Shown here piece by piece: positions 11,301 to 23,129 of a stretch of DNA of 64,000 bases. Source of the DNA: Monosiga brevicollis MX1 (taxonomy: Eukaryota > Opisthokonta > Choanoflagellata > Craspedida > Salpingoecidae); the NCBI RefSeq assembly GCF_000002865.3, contig NW_001865071.1, positions 217,682-281,681 on the forward strand. Reading direction: 5' to 3'. Positions within the stretch are counted from its first letter, which is position 1. Every line of letters begins with the position of its first letter. Position numbers and translations under genes: made by a program. A model generated the notes under the pieces. That model ran no database searches and was not told the origin of the DNA. It saw only the letters and a list, made by a program, of their open reading frames with translations.

Positions 11301-11618
11301 TCAACACACACACACACACATCCATTGGTTTGGGTGATTGACGTGTGTGTGTGGGTTTGAATCGTTTCACACGTTCCCCCGTTGTTCTTGCTTGCTGTTG
11401 ACGCCACCACCACCACCCAAGACTTCTACGACCGCGACCAACTACCACAGCTACAAAGGACCTTTCGTGTGTGTGTTTGTGTGTGTGTTTGTGAAGCCAA
11501 CAAACAAGTGGAGCCAACCCTTCTCGCTGAATCCACACATTTTCGGGCTTTTTGTGATGTGTGGATGTGTGTTGCTGTTGGTCTATCGTACATACATCCG
11601 CTGCGCTCCCCCATTGTT
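8330..11618. other. Long stretch without a supported gene
   Basis: I found no open frame on either strand that resembles a known family or chains into a phased multi-exon gene. Features seen are a CT run followed by an A run near 10345-10372, a (CAC)n run near 10999-11022 and an (AC)n run near 11302-11322. The pyrimidine-rich plus-strand part from about 10500 to the gap could be 5' untranslated sequence or early exons of the gene after the gap. A tRNA-like GGTTCGA at about 8591 lacks a matching cloverleaf. Confidence 0.45.
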
Positions 11619-11818
11619 NNNNNNNNNNNNNNNNNNNNNNNNNNNNNNNNNNNNNNNNNNNNNNNNNNNNNNNNNNNNNNNNNNNNNNNNNNNNNNNNNN
11701 NNNNNNNNNNNNNNNNNNNNNNNNNNNNNNNNNNNNNNNNNNNNNNNNNNNNNNNNNNNNNNNNNNNNNNNNNNNNNNNNNNNNNNNNNNNNNNNNNNNN
11801 NNNNNNNNNNNNNNNNNN
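11619..11818. other. Assembly gap (200 N)
   Basis: There are exactly 200 undetermined bases. Any frame crossing it is meaningless. Confidence 1.
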
Positions 11819-11839
11819 TTGATCCACACACTGGCAGCC

Positions 11840-12670
11840 ATGTCGCACTCAGCATCTCTGTCCGCCATGCCTTGTACCCCCGCTGCCAAGGAGGCACCGC
11901 TGCTCAACCACCCCTCAACATCCACGGAGGAATCAGCTCCACGCCTCCTGGCCTCACCCAGTTCCCAACTCTCGGGCGCCTCTCCACCCGTGGCCCTGAC
12001 CCCACAACTGCCGCCCCAGCGCCAGGTCCCTGCTCCCACTTGCTCGGTACGCCACAACGTGCAGCGCCTCGCTCATACGATTCGCCGCTGCTGACCATGA
12101 TCAAATGGTGTCGACTTTGGCTGGCGGTCACCCTCGTTCTCACCTTGTCATTTTGCCTGACATGTCATGTAGGCGGGCTGGTGCACACCGACCGAGGAGA
12201 ACCAATCAAGTCTTGACGCCAACCCACAGCTTCGCAGCTCGGATCTTGCCGCGGGTGCCTTTGAGACCGAGCAAGCCTTTCTCAACGACCTCGAACACGG
12301 CAACGAGGACCTGGAAAATATGTTGGTCGAATACGTGCTAGAGGTTGAGTCACTCGTCCGGACCCTAGCCGACGGTGGCATGTCTCAAGAACTAGTAGAC
12401 TATCATCAAAGCTGCCTCGACCAGGCGCTCGAGGTCCTCTTTCCCGACGAGGACGACGAGGACGACGAGGACGACGAAGCAGACCAAGACGATTTTGTCG
12501 AGACTGATGAAGAGGATGACGTCTTTGATAGTGACAACAGCTTCAGCGACGATGATGGCGAGCTCGATGACGCCCCAAGTCTGGCTCGTCACGCAGCACA
12601 GCGTCGCCATCTGGAGGATGCAGCGACTGACGATCAACTGCACGCCGCAAAGCGGTCGTGCCGCTTCTGA
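11840..12670 (+). CDS. Uncharacterised acidic protein next to the gap
   Basis: I do not recognise this gene. Two exons join in phase: 11840-12046 (donor GTACGC) and 12230-12670 (acceptor CCCACAG), giving at least 215 aa. The first 69 residues are Ser/Pro-rich and probably disordered. The second exon has an amphipathic helical stretch (about residues 80-135, with ENMLVEYVLEVESLV), then a strongly acidic region of Asp-Glu repeats, and ends in KRSCRF. The stop is clear. The true start may lie upstream in the assembly gap. An acidic helical protein of this size could be a nuclear or chaperone-type factor, but nothing specific supports that. Confidence 0.5.
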
Positions 12671-15484
12671 GCACCTTCACTCCCTGTCTGAGAGCCACAT
12701 GGTAGACCGCCCGCTGTGATCCGGTCTGCGACGTGGCTCTCATCTCTTCTACCGCCATGTTCTTTCCCTGGATTCTAAATCTTATTCTATGCTCCTCTTG
12801 ACGTGGGGTCTTGCGTGGTCTACGACCAGCCACCACCATCTCGGTTGCGCTTTTGTTGCGCTGTGCGCAACAAGCAACGTGTACGCGCCGTGCCCTACTG
12901 CTCAGCCAGCATGCTGCTCAGCCAGGGCTCAATGCGCGTGCACGTTCATGTGCTGTGCTGTGCTGTGCCGTCCTGAGTGTCTCCCTCCTGCTTTTGGTCA
13001 GCGTTTACAGACCTGATATCTCCTTGACCGACTTGTCTTTTTCTTATCATCCTAGGCTCTTTTACTATTTCTTTGGTTTAACCTCGCTGCTTTCCCGTGT
13101 TCTCCGGCCTTTGACTTGAAGAGTTGATCTGGACAGACGTGCTTTGCGGTTTTCCCGAAAGTTTTTGTTTGATTGTCTCGCATGTTGCATGCTTGTCCGG
13201 AGCGGCGTAGCCGGGGGTTTTTTTTTGGCATACGCATCGTCATCTGCGCGCTGGCGCCGCTTGGCGTCTTCGCCAACAATGCCCCCAAGGCCGTGTCTTC
13301 TTTACTATCGTTACCCGCCCGCCGTGTTCTTTTTTTTTTAATTCCATTCTTTGGTCTCTGCTGTTGTTTGATGCATGATGTTGGATTAGTCTCGCAACGC
13401 AATTGATCAGGTTTAGGCTCAATTACTTTTAACTCTGCACATTGTTGTTTCGCATGCATGCTCTGGTGAGACGGCACGAGATCCGTGTTGCTTGATGATA
13501 AGCGACACCCGGGCAACCCGACACTCGCCGGCAGCCAATTCGGGTTTCTCGTGCAGCGCAAGGACGCAGTACCTCGGACGAGTACATCAGTCACCGAACC
13601 CACCCACTCCCCGCCTTGCCCCCATTGCGCCATGGGCTCAGTTCATGCATGCGCCATGACACGGCAAGAGAGCATCATGCCTGCCTGCCCGACTAGACGG
13701 CTACGGTAGGCCAGCGTGGTGGCACGCGACGCAAGCTTCAATGCCTGCCGACTGGATCTGCGCCACTGGTATTCGGCATGCGTTTGCAACGCGTCGTATC
13801 CAGAGTTTTGATCACGCTCGCTATGCGCTGGCTCCGCTGTGGTCCTAGCGCGGCGTCGATAGAGGCAATAAGGGCGCAGTCATCAGATGCGCGACGCCAA
13901 GTGGAGGTGTCACCGCTTGCTGTGTGTGATGCCTGTGACCCGTAACCCCATGTCACCCCATCCTATTCTCGGCATCTTTCTCACCTCTCAGTCACGACAA
14001 CCGGCCAGGCATTTGGATTGCTAGCGCTAGTGTCCCCATCAGGCGGCGCCAGCCGCCGGCGAACGTCTTGAGGATGACACCCACATCCATCTCTGACCCA
14101 GGTGACAATGGGCGGGGTCGAACGGCCAAGTCGACCGAAAGAGGTCATTCGAAGGACGGATTGAGCACGATGTGCAAGAAAAGGGCCACTCAGGTCATTT
14201 GAGGAGGACACTCGGCGGCAAGGAACCCCCTCTTGCGCCCTTGGCGTGCCGGAGTCAAGGTAAGATGCAGGATGGTATGAGCTACATTAGGGTCCTTTGG
14301 GACCAGCATTGACCACGTTGCCTTTGCTTGACGTTTGCTGGGACAACGGTCAAACAACCAACCCTTGAGCAAAGCGAGGGGCCAGGGTAGGGGGTAGGGG
14401 GTTTGAGGGGGAGGGCAGAAAAGTGCGCGTGATCGCCGCACGACTGATATTGACGGCCCGGAATGGAGGGGTAACACGGTAACAGGCGACATGGGATGTG
14501 ACAAAGACGCAAGGCCGTCGCGGTCAACGTGCGCAGTCGAAGCGCGATCGAGTGCAATTATTCCTCCGCTGCCTGGGGTCGAGCTGATCAAAGAGGATCT
14601 CAAACAACGTCGTTTTCACATGCGAAGCCCCCCGCGTTGCATGCGTGGGGGCGGCCATCAAAACGTTCAAGGCACTGCAAAACCATGATCGGGCTTGGGA
14701 AGACTTGCCGCTCAATGAGACGGCCAGGGGCTTGATTTTGGACTGAGCTGACCGTCATCACCGACGACGTTGGGGTGTGTTGCCTGCGTGATCGCGATGG
14801 CCCGCGACCACCATCTGCAGCCAGATTGGCCGCTTTTGAGGTCATGAAGACTTTGCTGAAGCGGCAGCCGAGCGTGCTTTCGTGTTCGAATCGTCGCGTC
14901 CACCGAGAATCACTCGGGCGTTGCGGATGCAAGGTTGAGAGCGTCCTGTCTGCACCGCGACGTTGGCAGGTTGACAGGGGCGCCGAGCCTGACCCGGATG
15001 CGCTAGAAGAAACCCAGAGCAATCTTCATGAGCTCCTTCCCCCAAAAGCCCATTGGCAAGAGGGTTTGGGACATGGTGAGCCCATGCGAGTCGTGGAACG
15101 CGAAGCAAGCGCCGCTCCATCGGAAGCAAGAATCGCACAAGAATCGTGGCAGAGCGGGCGGCGCCACGGCCACGGAGCATGTGCTTGATCACCGAGCCAT
15201 AGGAACAGACCGTGTGTAAGTGTGTGAGTGTGCGTGAGTGTGTGAGTGTGTGAGTGTGCGATCGGTCAGGGGGCAGCTCGGTGCAGCTTGCCACAATCAT
15301 CAGATCAATGCTTTGTACTCACACATATGCTTGCATCCTCCCTCCGTGGCCCATGGAGCTATGGAGCCGTGCGGCTCGATCAAGTCATCGGGAGACCGGA
15401 TATCGCATATTACCAATAAAGTATCTACTATAAGTAACGTACATATCAGCATGAAAACTACAATAAACTCGATATTGGCTACGA
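12671..15484. other. Stretch without a supported gene
   Basis: Both strands carry only short open frames. None gives a recognisable domain and I could not chain them into a phased gene. TG-rich runs occur near 15215-15260, and an AT-rich patch lies near 15395-15480, unlike the GC-rich surroundings. Part of the left side is presumably the 3' end of the acidic-protein gene. Confidence 0.4.
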
Positions 15485-15640
15485 TTACTTGAACAAGGCC
15501 AGAGTCTTGTCAATCGCGCCCGTGACGTCACCAACGCTGGTAAGCGCCACCGCGCCTTGCTTCGGATTGACGTCATCAACGTCAGCAAAATGTTGGGTGA
15601 ATGTCAGATAAAACCAAGTATTCTCACTGATTTCGAGAGT
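15485..15640 (-). other. Orphan coding-like tail without a start codon
   Basis: A 51-codon open frame lies between two stop codons and ends GAIDKTLALFK before TAA. Its composition is protein-like (WFYLTFTQHFADVDD near the start), unlike the surrounding repeats and low-complexity sequence. It has no ATG and no convincing acceptor just upstream. The tubulin gene begins on the other strand 225 bp away, which leaves little room for more exons. It may be the last exon of an unrecognised gene or the relic of one. I do not recognise the family. Confidence 0.3.
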
Positions 15641-15864
15641 TTATGAGTGGACACAATTATCATCACTTTGTTCGCGTGCTGTTTTACCGCCCCGGTTCCC
15701 CGTTCGGCGCCGACGCCGCCCACTCGAGTGCCGTGGTCGCCTCCTCGGCTTGCTTGCTGTTTGTTCTGGCCTTTGTGCTGTGTGGTTGGTGGTGGGGACA
15801 GCAGGCTTCCTTGTGTGTGTCGAGGGTGGGCGTTGACGCATCAGTGGGACGACGGGTGGCCGCC

Positions 15865-17579
15865 ATGACCCAGTCTATTGTGGTGCAAGTGGGCCAATGC
15901 GGCAACCAGGTGCGTGCATGACCCCCCCGCCGGGCTGCCTTGTACCGGAGACGATCCTGCGCTCGGTGGCACTCAGGTTGACCTGTGAGGTGCACAGATT
16001 GGCGCGCAATTCTGGCAACGGGCACTCGAAGAACATGCCGCCATCAATAGCCAAGGGACCTTTGACGAGGCGATGAACACGTTTTTTGAAAATGTCGACA
16101 CCTCGGTTCATCCGCCCCGTCGTTTGCCCGTGGGTCAAGGCGAGCAGCCCATTGCCACGCTGCGCGCCCGGGCGGTCCTGGTCGACATGGAAGAAGGCGT
16201 CGTCAACGGCTTGCAACGGGGTCCGCTCGGCGAACTCTTTGATCGTGCTCACTGCGTCACCAGCGTGAGCGGAAGCGGCAACAATTGGGCCGTGGGCTAC
16301 CATCAATACGGCGCCCAGTATGGTGCAGACATTGAACAGGCCGTGCGCCGGGCCGCCGAGGCCTGTGACTGCCTGCAATCCTTCCTCCTCTTACATAGCA
16401 TGGGTGGCGGTACCGGCTCGGGCCTCGGGACCTGGCTCGTTGAAATGCTCCACGACGCCTTTCCCGACGTCTATCGCTTCGTCGTCCCCGTCTACCCCAG
16501 CGAGGTGTCCTTGACTGTCTTGGCCTCGTGGCGCCGCGTTCACCGCGTTGTGGGCACTGGCGCAATACTGACCTGTTCACTTGGCTCACCGCTGACTCCT
16601 TGTTCTGGCAGGACGACGACGTCATTACGTCGCCATACAACTGCTCCTTTGCCACGCATCAACTCAAGGAATTTGCCGACTGCGTCCTGCCCGTGGAAAA
16701 CCAGGCCTTGGCGGACATTGTCGCCAACATTGACACCATGAGCAAAGGTAAATGCAACTCCTGCCCCTCCACCTCTTGCACCTCGCGCGCTCGAGCTGCA
16801 ACACGCGCGCCGACGGGTAGAGCCTTGTTTCCCAAAGTGTCTCAACCGGGCCACTCAATGCAGGCAAGCTCAAGGCCAAGTCTGAGGTAGATGGCAGTGG
16901 CAGCGTCGGGGAAAACAAGCGGCCGTGGCGCCGCATGAATTCGATTGTTGCCAAGATGCTCTTGGACATGACGTCCGGCTCTCGCTTCCCCGGCTCAGTC
17001 AACGTCGACGTCAATGAACTGACAATGAACCTGGTGCCCTTTCCCAAGATGCATTTTGTGACCAGCAGCCTCTCGCCGCTCTATGACCTGGCCGACGTCC
17101 ACGTGCCGCCCCGCCGCCTGGATCAAATGTTTACCGATGCCTTTGACCGTTCCTTCCAATTACTGCGCAGCGACCCACGCCGGGGCCTCTTCAGCGCCTG
17201 CACCCTCATGCTTCGCGGAGACGTGGAAATGTCTGACGTGCGACGCAACGTCGATCGCATGAAGCAGCAGCTGCGCTTTGCGGACTGGAATCCTGACGGC
17301 TGGAAGATTGGCATGTGCCGCCAAGCCTCTGTGCGCCAAAGCCGCAGCCTGCTCTGCCTGGCCAACAACACGTGTATTCGTAACAGCTTTGTCGCTGTCC
17401 GGGATCGCTTCCTCAAGCTCTATCGCAAGCGCGCCTTCAAGCACCACTTTACTTCCGAGGGCATGGATCAAGGTCATTTCGACGTGGCGCTAAACAGCCT
17501 AAACGAGCTAGCGGCGCAGTATGCCAACCTTGAAGCTGAGACGCCCCTTGCCAGCGTGACCCGACCGCAGCTCCTCTGA
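15865..17579 (+). CDS. TUBE1: Epsilon-tubulin
   Basis: Epsilon-tubulin is a centriole/basal-body tubulin needed to make or stabilise triplet microtubules. Four exons close in phase to 467 aa (human 475): 15865-15909, 15998-16504, 16612-16747 and 16864-17579. It starts MTQSIVVQVGQCGNQ, nearly identical to human TUBE1. The tubulin GTP-binding signature GGGTGSG is present near residue 150. The join DDDVITSPYN and the block RPWRRMNSIVAKMLLDMTS, with an epsilon-type loop before it, separate it from alpha, beta, gamma and delta tubulins. The NNTC motif and a Leu-rich C-terminus are present, with no acidic Glu-rich tail. Its presence implies an organism with a flagellum or centrioles. Confidence 0.95.
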
Positions 17580-17959
17580 CAACGGTGAGGCGCAACTGAC
17601 ACCTTTGGGCCACACCACCAACTGGAGGCGTTGCTCGTGACTTGCCGTGGCACAGTAGTACAGTACTTAGTTTTATCATTTCTTTTTTTGATGCATAAAT
17701 TTTCTCAGCTGAATCAGGTATCCCACCCAAAGTCATAACAACAACACGTTAATATAATGATAATAGTAGGAATAAGTTCATCGGGCATGCCAACATGCCA
17801 CAAGAGCTATAATTGATGCACGACAGTAAACTTCAAAATAGTCATAATCAGAAAATGTTAATGATCGGAAGGTGGTATCAGCCCAGGCAAGACTGGGCAG
17901 GGTTGCTGACGCAGGCACGTGTGTCAAAAACCCAAACCGAATGGAGCCATGGAATGAGA
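17580..17959. other. Convergent 3' spacer
   Basis: The 380 bases between the TUBE1 stop (+) and the stop of the next gene (-) are AT-richer than the flanks and hold both 3' untranslated regions. Nothing else was seen. Confidence 0.6.
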
Positions 17960-20606
17960 TCACGGGTCCCACTTGTTGGGCTGGTGCCAATCGCGAACCT
18001 CGAGGTTGAGCAGATTGCTTTCCACGATGGACTCACGGCGACTCGACGAGGACAGCCCATGACTGTAGGGCGAGCGCTTTGGCGAACTTGGGGGCAGTGA
18101 CACTTGAAAGCTGGGAGGCGGGGTAGACTGGGGTGGCGGGGTCGTGTCGAAGATGGAGCTTCGAGTTGATAGGACTGAGAGGCGGCCCAATGGAGACAGA
18201 GAGCCTCGAACACGACTCGGGCTCGAGCCCAAGGACAAGGGGCTATCCTCATCCTCTTCGAGAATCAGACCGGCCAGGGCGCGGGAACTGGCCGTTTCTT
18301 CTTCCTCCTCTTCTCCGTCCTCCCTCACCTGCACCTTGACAATTTGGTCTTCTTCCTCATCATGCGGATAGGCCGCCCATACCGTGCTGGCGCGGCTCGG
18401 TCGCCGACGGTGGCGACCCACGGACATGGCACCACTGGGCCGACGCATGGACCCACGGCGATGGCCCACATCGCCGTCACCATCCTCCTGGGAGTGATCG
18501 GAGATTGTGGAAACGCGCCGCTCACGCAAAATCTTGCGCAATTCGGGATCGTTAGCGCAGGCCATATCCCATTCAAGGTCCTCCACCTCAGCCGCTTGCA
18601 ACAAACGGTCACGCTCCGTCACCAAGGGACGTTGTGACTCGGTTTGCAAGTCGAGGTTGGAGGCCAGCTCGGGTTGGACAGCCAAGGCCTCGCGCACGAG
18701 TGGGTGGTCGCGTGCCGAGGGCCGGCGTGCCCGGCGGGTAGGACTGTGATGTGCAGATGCACGCCGGCTGGCATCCACGGACGCCGGGAGATTGAGGCTT
18801 TCACCATCGATGTCAGTGTGGTGCTCGTCTCCATTGACACTGTCCAAACCGCTCTCAGCCCGCGAGCTCAGCTGGCCGATTCGGCTTGCCCGGCGCCCAA
18901 AACTCGTGTCAATCTCGGTCGCCGTCATGCGACGCGCGCTGCGACGCACGGGGACATGCCCAGCGACTGAGGCTCGACGCTGGCGGGGTTGCTCCTTACG
19001 TTGTACCTTTCCTTGTTTTTGGGCTGCCTCCTGCTCCTGCTTCTGCTCCTGCTTTTGCTCGGCTTCCTTCTTCTGCTGAGCCTCCACAACCGAGGCGGGC
19101 ATGGTGCGATGGCGTTGCTCCAGCTGTCGTGTAGCGGTGAGAATCCGAGCAGTGAGGCACGGAAAAGAAAGCACAATGCTCAAACACACAATGCTCAAAC
19201 ACACGGGCGACGCATGAAGGGAGGTCATGAAGGGAGCAACTTGAATGGGGTCAAGGACAGCGCATGTCTCTTGACCAGGTATGGGCGGCGGGGCAGGGGC
19301 TCACGTTTTGAATAAGGCGGTGGCCTTCATCAGACAAAGCGGCAAACGTGGACAGGCTTTTGCCATGGCGCAATTGCTGCAATTCTTGGTCCATGGTCAA
19401 GATGTGTTCCATAACCTGCGGCAGGATCAAATATAATAATGAATACACAGGTGATAGCGGCGAAGAAGACTTTATGAAAACTGCAGAAAGGGCCAACCTC
19501 AGAGCGCCCCGATCGAACGGCAGTGCTGGCGCGTCGGATGCGAGGGGAGGGGGAGCGGCGGGCCGGTGGTTGTGGGGAGGACGAAGTGGATGGGGGATGG
19601 GGCGACGTTGAATGGGCCTCGGTGGTATGCGGTGAGGAGGATGTGCGGCGAAGCAAGGGGGAGGCTGCGGGAGTGGAGGAGGCGGAAGCTGGGGTTGGAG
19701 AGGGTGAGGTGGGAAGGGGCGACCGCGACTTGGGCGTCGGTGTAGCTCGCAAGCTACTCGCCGATGAGCGAGGCTTGTTGGGGCGTGTTAAGATGGTCAT
19801 CTGCAGAACGGAGCAATGTGGAGGAGGTGCAGACCCAATGATGGCACCGAGAGACAACCGATGAAATGGCAATATCGTGAGAGCAAGAAAGAGCGCAAGC
19901 GAGCAAGCGAGAGAATTCAACAAACCTGAGCTTCCTTCCACTTGATGCGAGCTTCTTCGTCGCGCTGAAGCTGGCGGTCACGTGCGCTGACAGGAGTGTG
20001 GCCCGTGGCAGCGGGAACGGTTTCCTGGGGGCCGGGGCTGTCCACGTCGTCGTCTGGTGTCATAATGGCGGGGTTGGGATGGATGGGCGCAAACCGAGCC
20101 ATAAGCTCAAGAAAATCAGGGAGCTGCAGGCAGGCCGGGGTAAAGGAGGTGCGGCAGACACGGCGGAGCTCGGCGGGCAGCTGGGCGGCGGTGGCGGCGC
20201 GGTTGGCCATTTTGAGGGCGCGCAGGCAGAGAGAGAGATCCTTGAGGTAAAGGCCTTCGTGGTCATTCTCGCCATCGTAGAGGTCAAAGGCGATGCGGCC
20301 ATCATAAATGTCTTGAAACGTGAGCTTGCGGGTGCTAATGAGACGAGCAGCACGTTTGAAGACGAGGACGTTTTGAGAGCTGGTGCGAAAGTTGGCCGTG
20401 CGGTGCAGATCCCTGTCCAAAGCATTGGTCTCGAGCCAGACCTCGAGCTGCGTCTTGGACAGCCCTTCGCCAATGCCTTCGTTGTTGCTGGTGTAGTTGC
20501 GCTCGAACAAATCGTTGGTAAAGCCGCAGGCTCGGGCCAGATAGCCCAGTTCCTCCCAGACGAAAAACCCGCGACGCTCCGTGTACGGGCTTGGGAACCG
20601 GCTCAT
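17960..20606 (-). CDS. EF-hand-like, coiled-coil protein of unknown function
   Basis: I recognise no named family. Four exons close in phase to about 752 aa: 19926-20606, 19498-19800, 19305-19415 and 17960-19123. The first about 190 residues look folded. They include IAFDLYDGENDHEGLYLKDL, laid out like an EF-hand loop between two helices, and a second helical pair near TPACLQLPDFLEL. This suggests a calcium-sensor-like or pseudo-EF domain. A Ser/Pro-rich linker follows, then a short helix, then a Gln/Glu/Lys-rich stretch (QKKEAEQKQEQKQEQEAAQK), probably a coiled coil. The C-terminal about 300 residues are Arg/Ser-rich with many RRxS sites, possibly phosphorylated. Both the ATG and the stop are clear. 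Upstream exons cannot be excluded. Confidence 0.7.
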
Positions 20607-20979
20607 CTTGGCCGGGCAGTGAAGGTGGGGCCTTTCCGCTTTGGGGGGCTGGGCGACAGCAGCCGCTGGACCGAGTGGCGATTCAACACGGCGAGGCCAC
20701 AGCTAGCCCGTTGGCGGCGGCGAACGTGATGCGCGTTGAGACGAGTTCAGCCCCGGGCCCTTGATTCCCGTTCTCCAGGGATGCAGCAGGCTGCGGGGTA
20801 TCCTGTATTGGTGCTTAAAGATGAAGAGCCCGCTGCTCAAAGCGACACAGAGGTGTGCGGTGGCGAGGCACGACCAGACCCCGAGCTGGCAGCCACACGC
20901 GGACGGAGAGAGGTGCGAATGCAAGAAAAGATCAGACCAGCCCACAATCCCACAGGCTGACAGGGCGAAGCCCACCACC

Positions 20980-21075
<96 letters not shown>
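20980..21075. repeat. (ACG)32 trinucleotide array
   Basis: This is a nearly perfect ACG/CGT array of about 96 bases. All six frames are open simply because of the repeat, so the long frames here are not genes. Confidence 0.95.
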
Positions 21076-21076
<1 letters not shown>

Positions 21077-22073
21077 TGAGACCAAGACGGTAACGGCAGC
21101 CAGCACAGCAGCAGCAGCAGCAGCAGGGGGAAAGAGCAGGAGCAGGGGGAAGGAGCAGGAGCAGGAGCAGGAGCAGGGGATGATGCTGATGCTGGTAACG
21201 CCGATTCCGCAAAATGAAGGAGGCGCACCAGAGAGTTGGGTCGACTCACAGCGTAATTCAGAGAGACATGAATGTCAGATTGATGAAATATGGGATATAA
21301 GCGTTGAGGTAGAGGTGTTTGAGAGACATGGGCTGACACGGCGGTTCATGGTAGAGAGTGTGGCGCATGGTGATTCGCCACCGGTGGCTGCAAGCGTTTT
21401 GTTGGGGGTCGCGACGACGTGTTGGCGTCTCTCTTGTGTCCCTCGCGGGGGATGTGGACCCTGGCCCCCGGGGTATGTAGGCAATGGGTCCATCATGTAC
21501 ATGGACCTCCTTTATCGGTTGTTGAGGGATCGGTGATGAGAGAGAGAGAGAGAGAGAGCGATGCGTTGCTGCCCCTGAGCAGCTGCCCTTTGTGTCCTTG
21601 TTGTTAAGGCCTCTGTTCTTTGGGTCTGCTTCTGCCTTGAGACTGCTGGCTGCGGTCGCAGCCAGCCAGTCGGCCACGTGCGTGTCAGCTATCCATCCAT
21701 CTCAGTGAGCGCGTCTTGTTCCGCGCCCCTTTCGACCACAAGACGCCACGTGAAAGAAGGAACGCCCGGGTCGTCTGGCAGGATACGCCCATATGGAATG
21801 GAATGTTGGGTACAAAGTAGCGCCATGTCACATCCCGCCGGGGGACCACCACAGCCCCACTTAGCACATTGTGTCCCCGACTCTTTTTGATGACCCTATC
21901 TGACCTCATCCCAACACCGAGCCTCCTCCGCCTCCTCCTCCGCCTCCTTCTCCTACCTACCAACCCCGCTGCCATCCAACTGCCTTCACACCCACTGACG
22001 TTCTTATCCCCTTAATGGACATTCCCCCCACCCACTCGTGTGTGGTCTGTCTCTGTCTCTGTATTGTCTCGTC

Positions 22074-22246
22074 TCTGTCTCTCTGTCCCTCTGTCCCTCT
22101 GTCTCTCTGTCTCTCTGTCTCTCTGTCTCTCTGTCTCTCTGTCTCTCTGTCTCTCTGTCTCTCTGTCTCTCTGTCTCTCTGTCTCTCTGTCTCTCTGTCT
22201 CTCTGTCTCTCTGTCTCTGTCTCTCTGTCTCTCTGTCTCTCTGTCC
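22074..22246. repeat. CTCTGTCT octamer array
   Basis: About twenty units of an 8-bp CTCTGTCT repeat are present, with a few CCCTCTGT and CTGTCTGT variants at the edges. There are no unique spacers, so it is a plain minisatellite. Confidence 0.93.
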
Positions 22247-22524
22247 CTTGGTCGGGTTGTCAGATGTTTTGATATGCATATTATCGTATCGTTTCAAGCA
22301 TATTTTAATCCACTCACCAATATCGATTTGACCAAAGTAAACAAGAGATTGTCAGCCTTCACAACCCGCAGCAAATACGGTTAATGACGACCTTTTCAAC
22401 AATGCTGAAGATACTTCAATCACTCAAAGCCACGTACCATTACATCGTTATCCAGTTAATGCAGCAGAATATCGAGTTATTACGACTAAATTTGAGGGAA
22501 ATTTTCGTTGTTTTCGAGTCAACA

Positions 22525-22564
<40 letters not shown>

Positions 22565-23129
22565 CTTCGTCGTCGCCGTCGTCGTCGTCGCCGTCGTTCT
22601 CACATGTCAGGATCACGCCTCTGCCTTCTCGGGCTCATGTCTCAAGCTTGGCATCTTCTGCCCATGACCCTTTGAGCTTTGCTTTGGGCTCCTGTCTGCT
22701 GCATGTGCATGTCAGCTTTGCCTGCATCCGATTGACAGCCAGCCAGCCAACCTTTCCCTTAAGCACACACACTCACACACGCACACTTGTCGGTTCCCCG
22801 CCCTCTCGCCCCTTGGCTTTGCCTCTGACTGCACGTGACGTCTGAATCTGCATCGGCAGACAACCGGTTTGGGGCTGTTGCCTGGCGAGTACGGTAGCCG
22901 CCGCCCATCATTTCGCTTGCAGAGCTTGGCCATGGTGTGGTGCATGGCCCTCCGGCCCTAAGACGTGCGTGCACGGTTGTACATGGCAGTCTCTGCAAAC
23001 AGCAACCCCGGCACACGTCAAGATCCCCACTCGACCTCGAGTCACCGGTATGTGCCGATGCAACCCCCGTCCCTGCTTTCGAGGGGGTTATAGGTTGAAA
23101 GCCTGCAGCCGGTGACCTCTTGCAGCTCA

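Larger units (their letters stand above)
20607..23129. other. Repeat-rich divergent intergenic region
   Basis: This lies between a minus-strand and a plus-strand gene and probably holds both promoters. It contains the (ACG)n and octamer arrays annotated separately, a CAG/CAGGAG-rich patch near 21100-21180, a GA run near 21541-21558 and an AC run near 22530-22562. An AT-rich island lies near 22260-22520. No gene is supported. Confidence 0.6.

Noticed and set aside
10963-12216. Frames running through the run of N
   Set aside because: Undetermined bases cannot be read as codons. Only the part to the right of the gap was kept.
14990-15080. Minus-strand start resembling the MGLT/LFGK-type N-terminus of an ARF
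   Set aside because: It stops after 23-27 codons and no GLDxAGKT motif follows in the next kilobase. The resemblance to the real ARF1 at 51087 looks accidental.
20707-21340. Long open frames of poly-Val, poly-Thr, poly-Arg and poly-Ser on both strands
   Set aside because: They are translations of the ACG/CGT array, which has no stop in any frame.
22074-22246. CRISPR-like regular repeat
   Set aside because: The 8-bp units follow one another without unique spacers, in a eukaryotic intergenic region.
22004-22384. Open frames with Leu-Ser-Val-Ser repeats
   Set aside because: They arise from the CTCTGTCT array; both strands and several frames are equally open.
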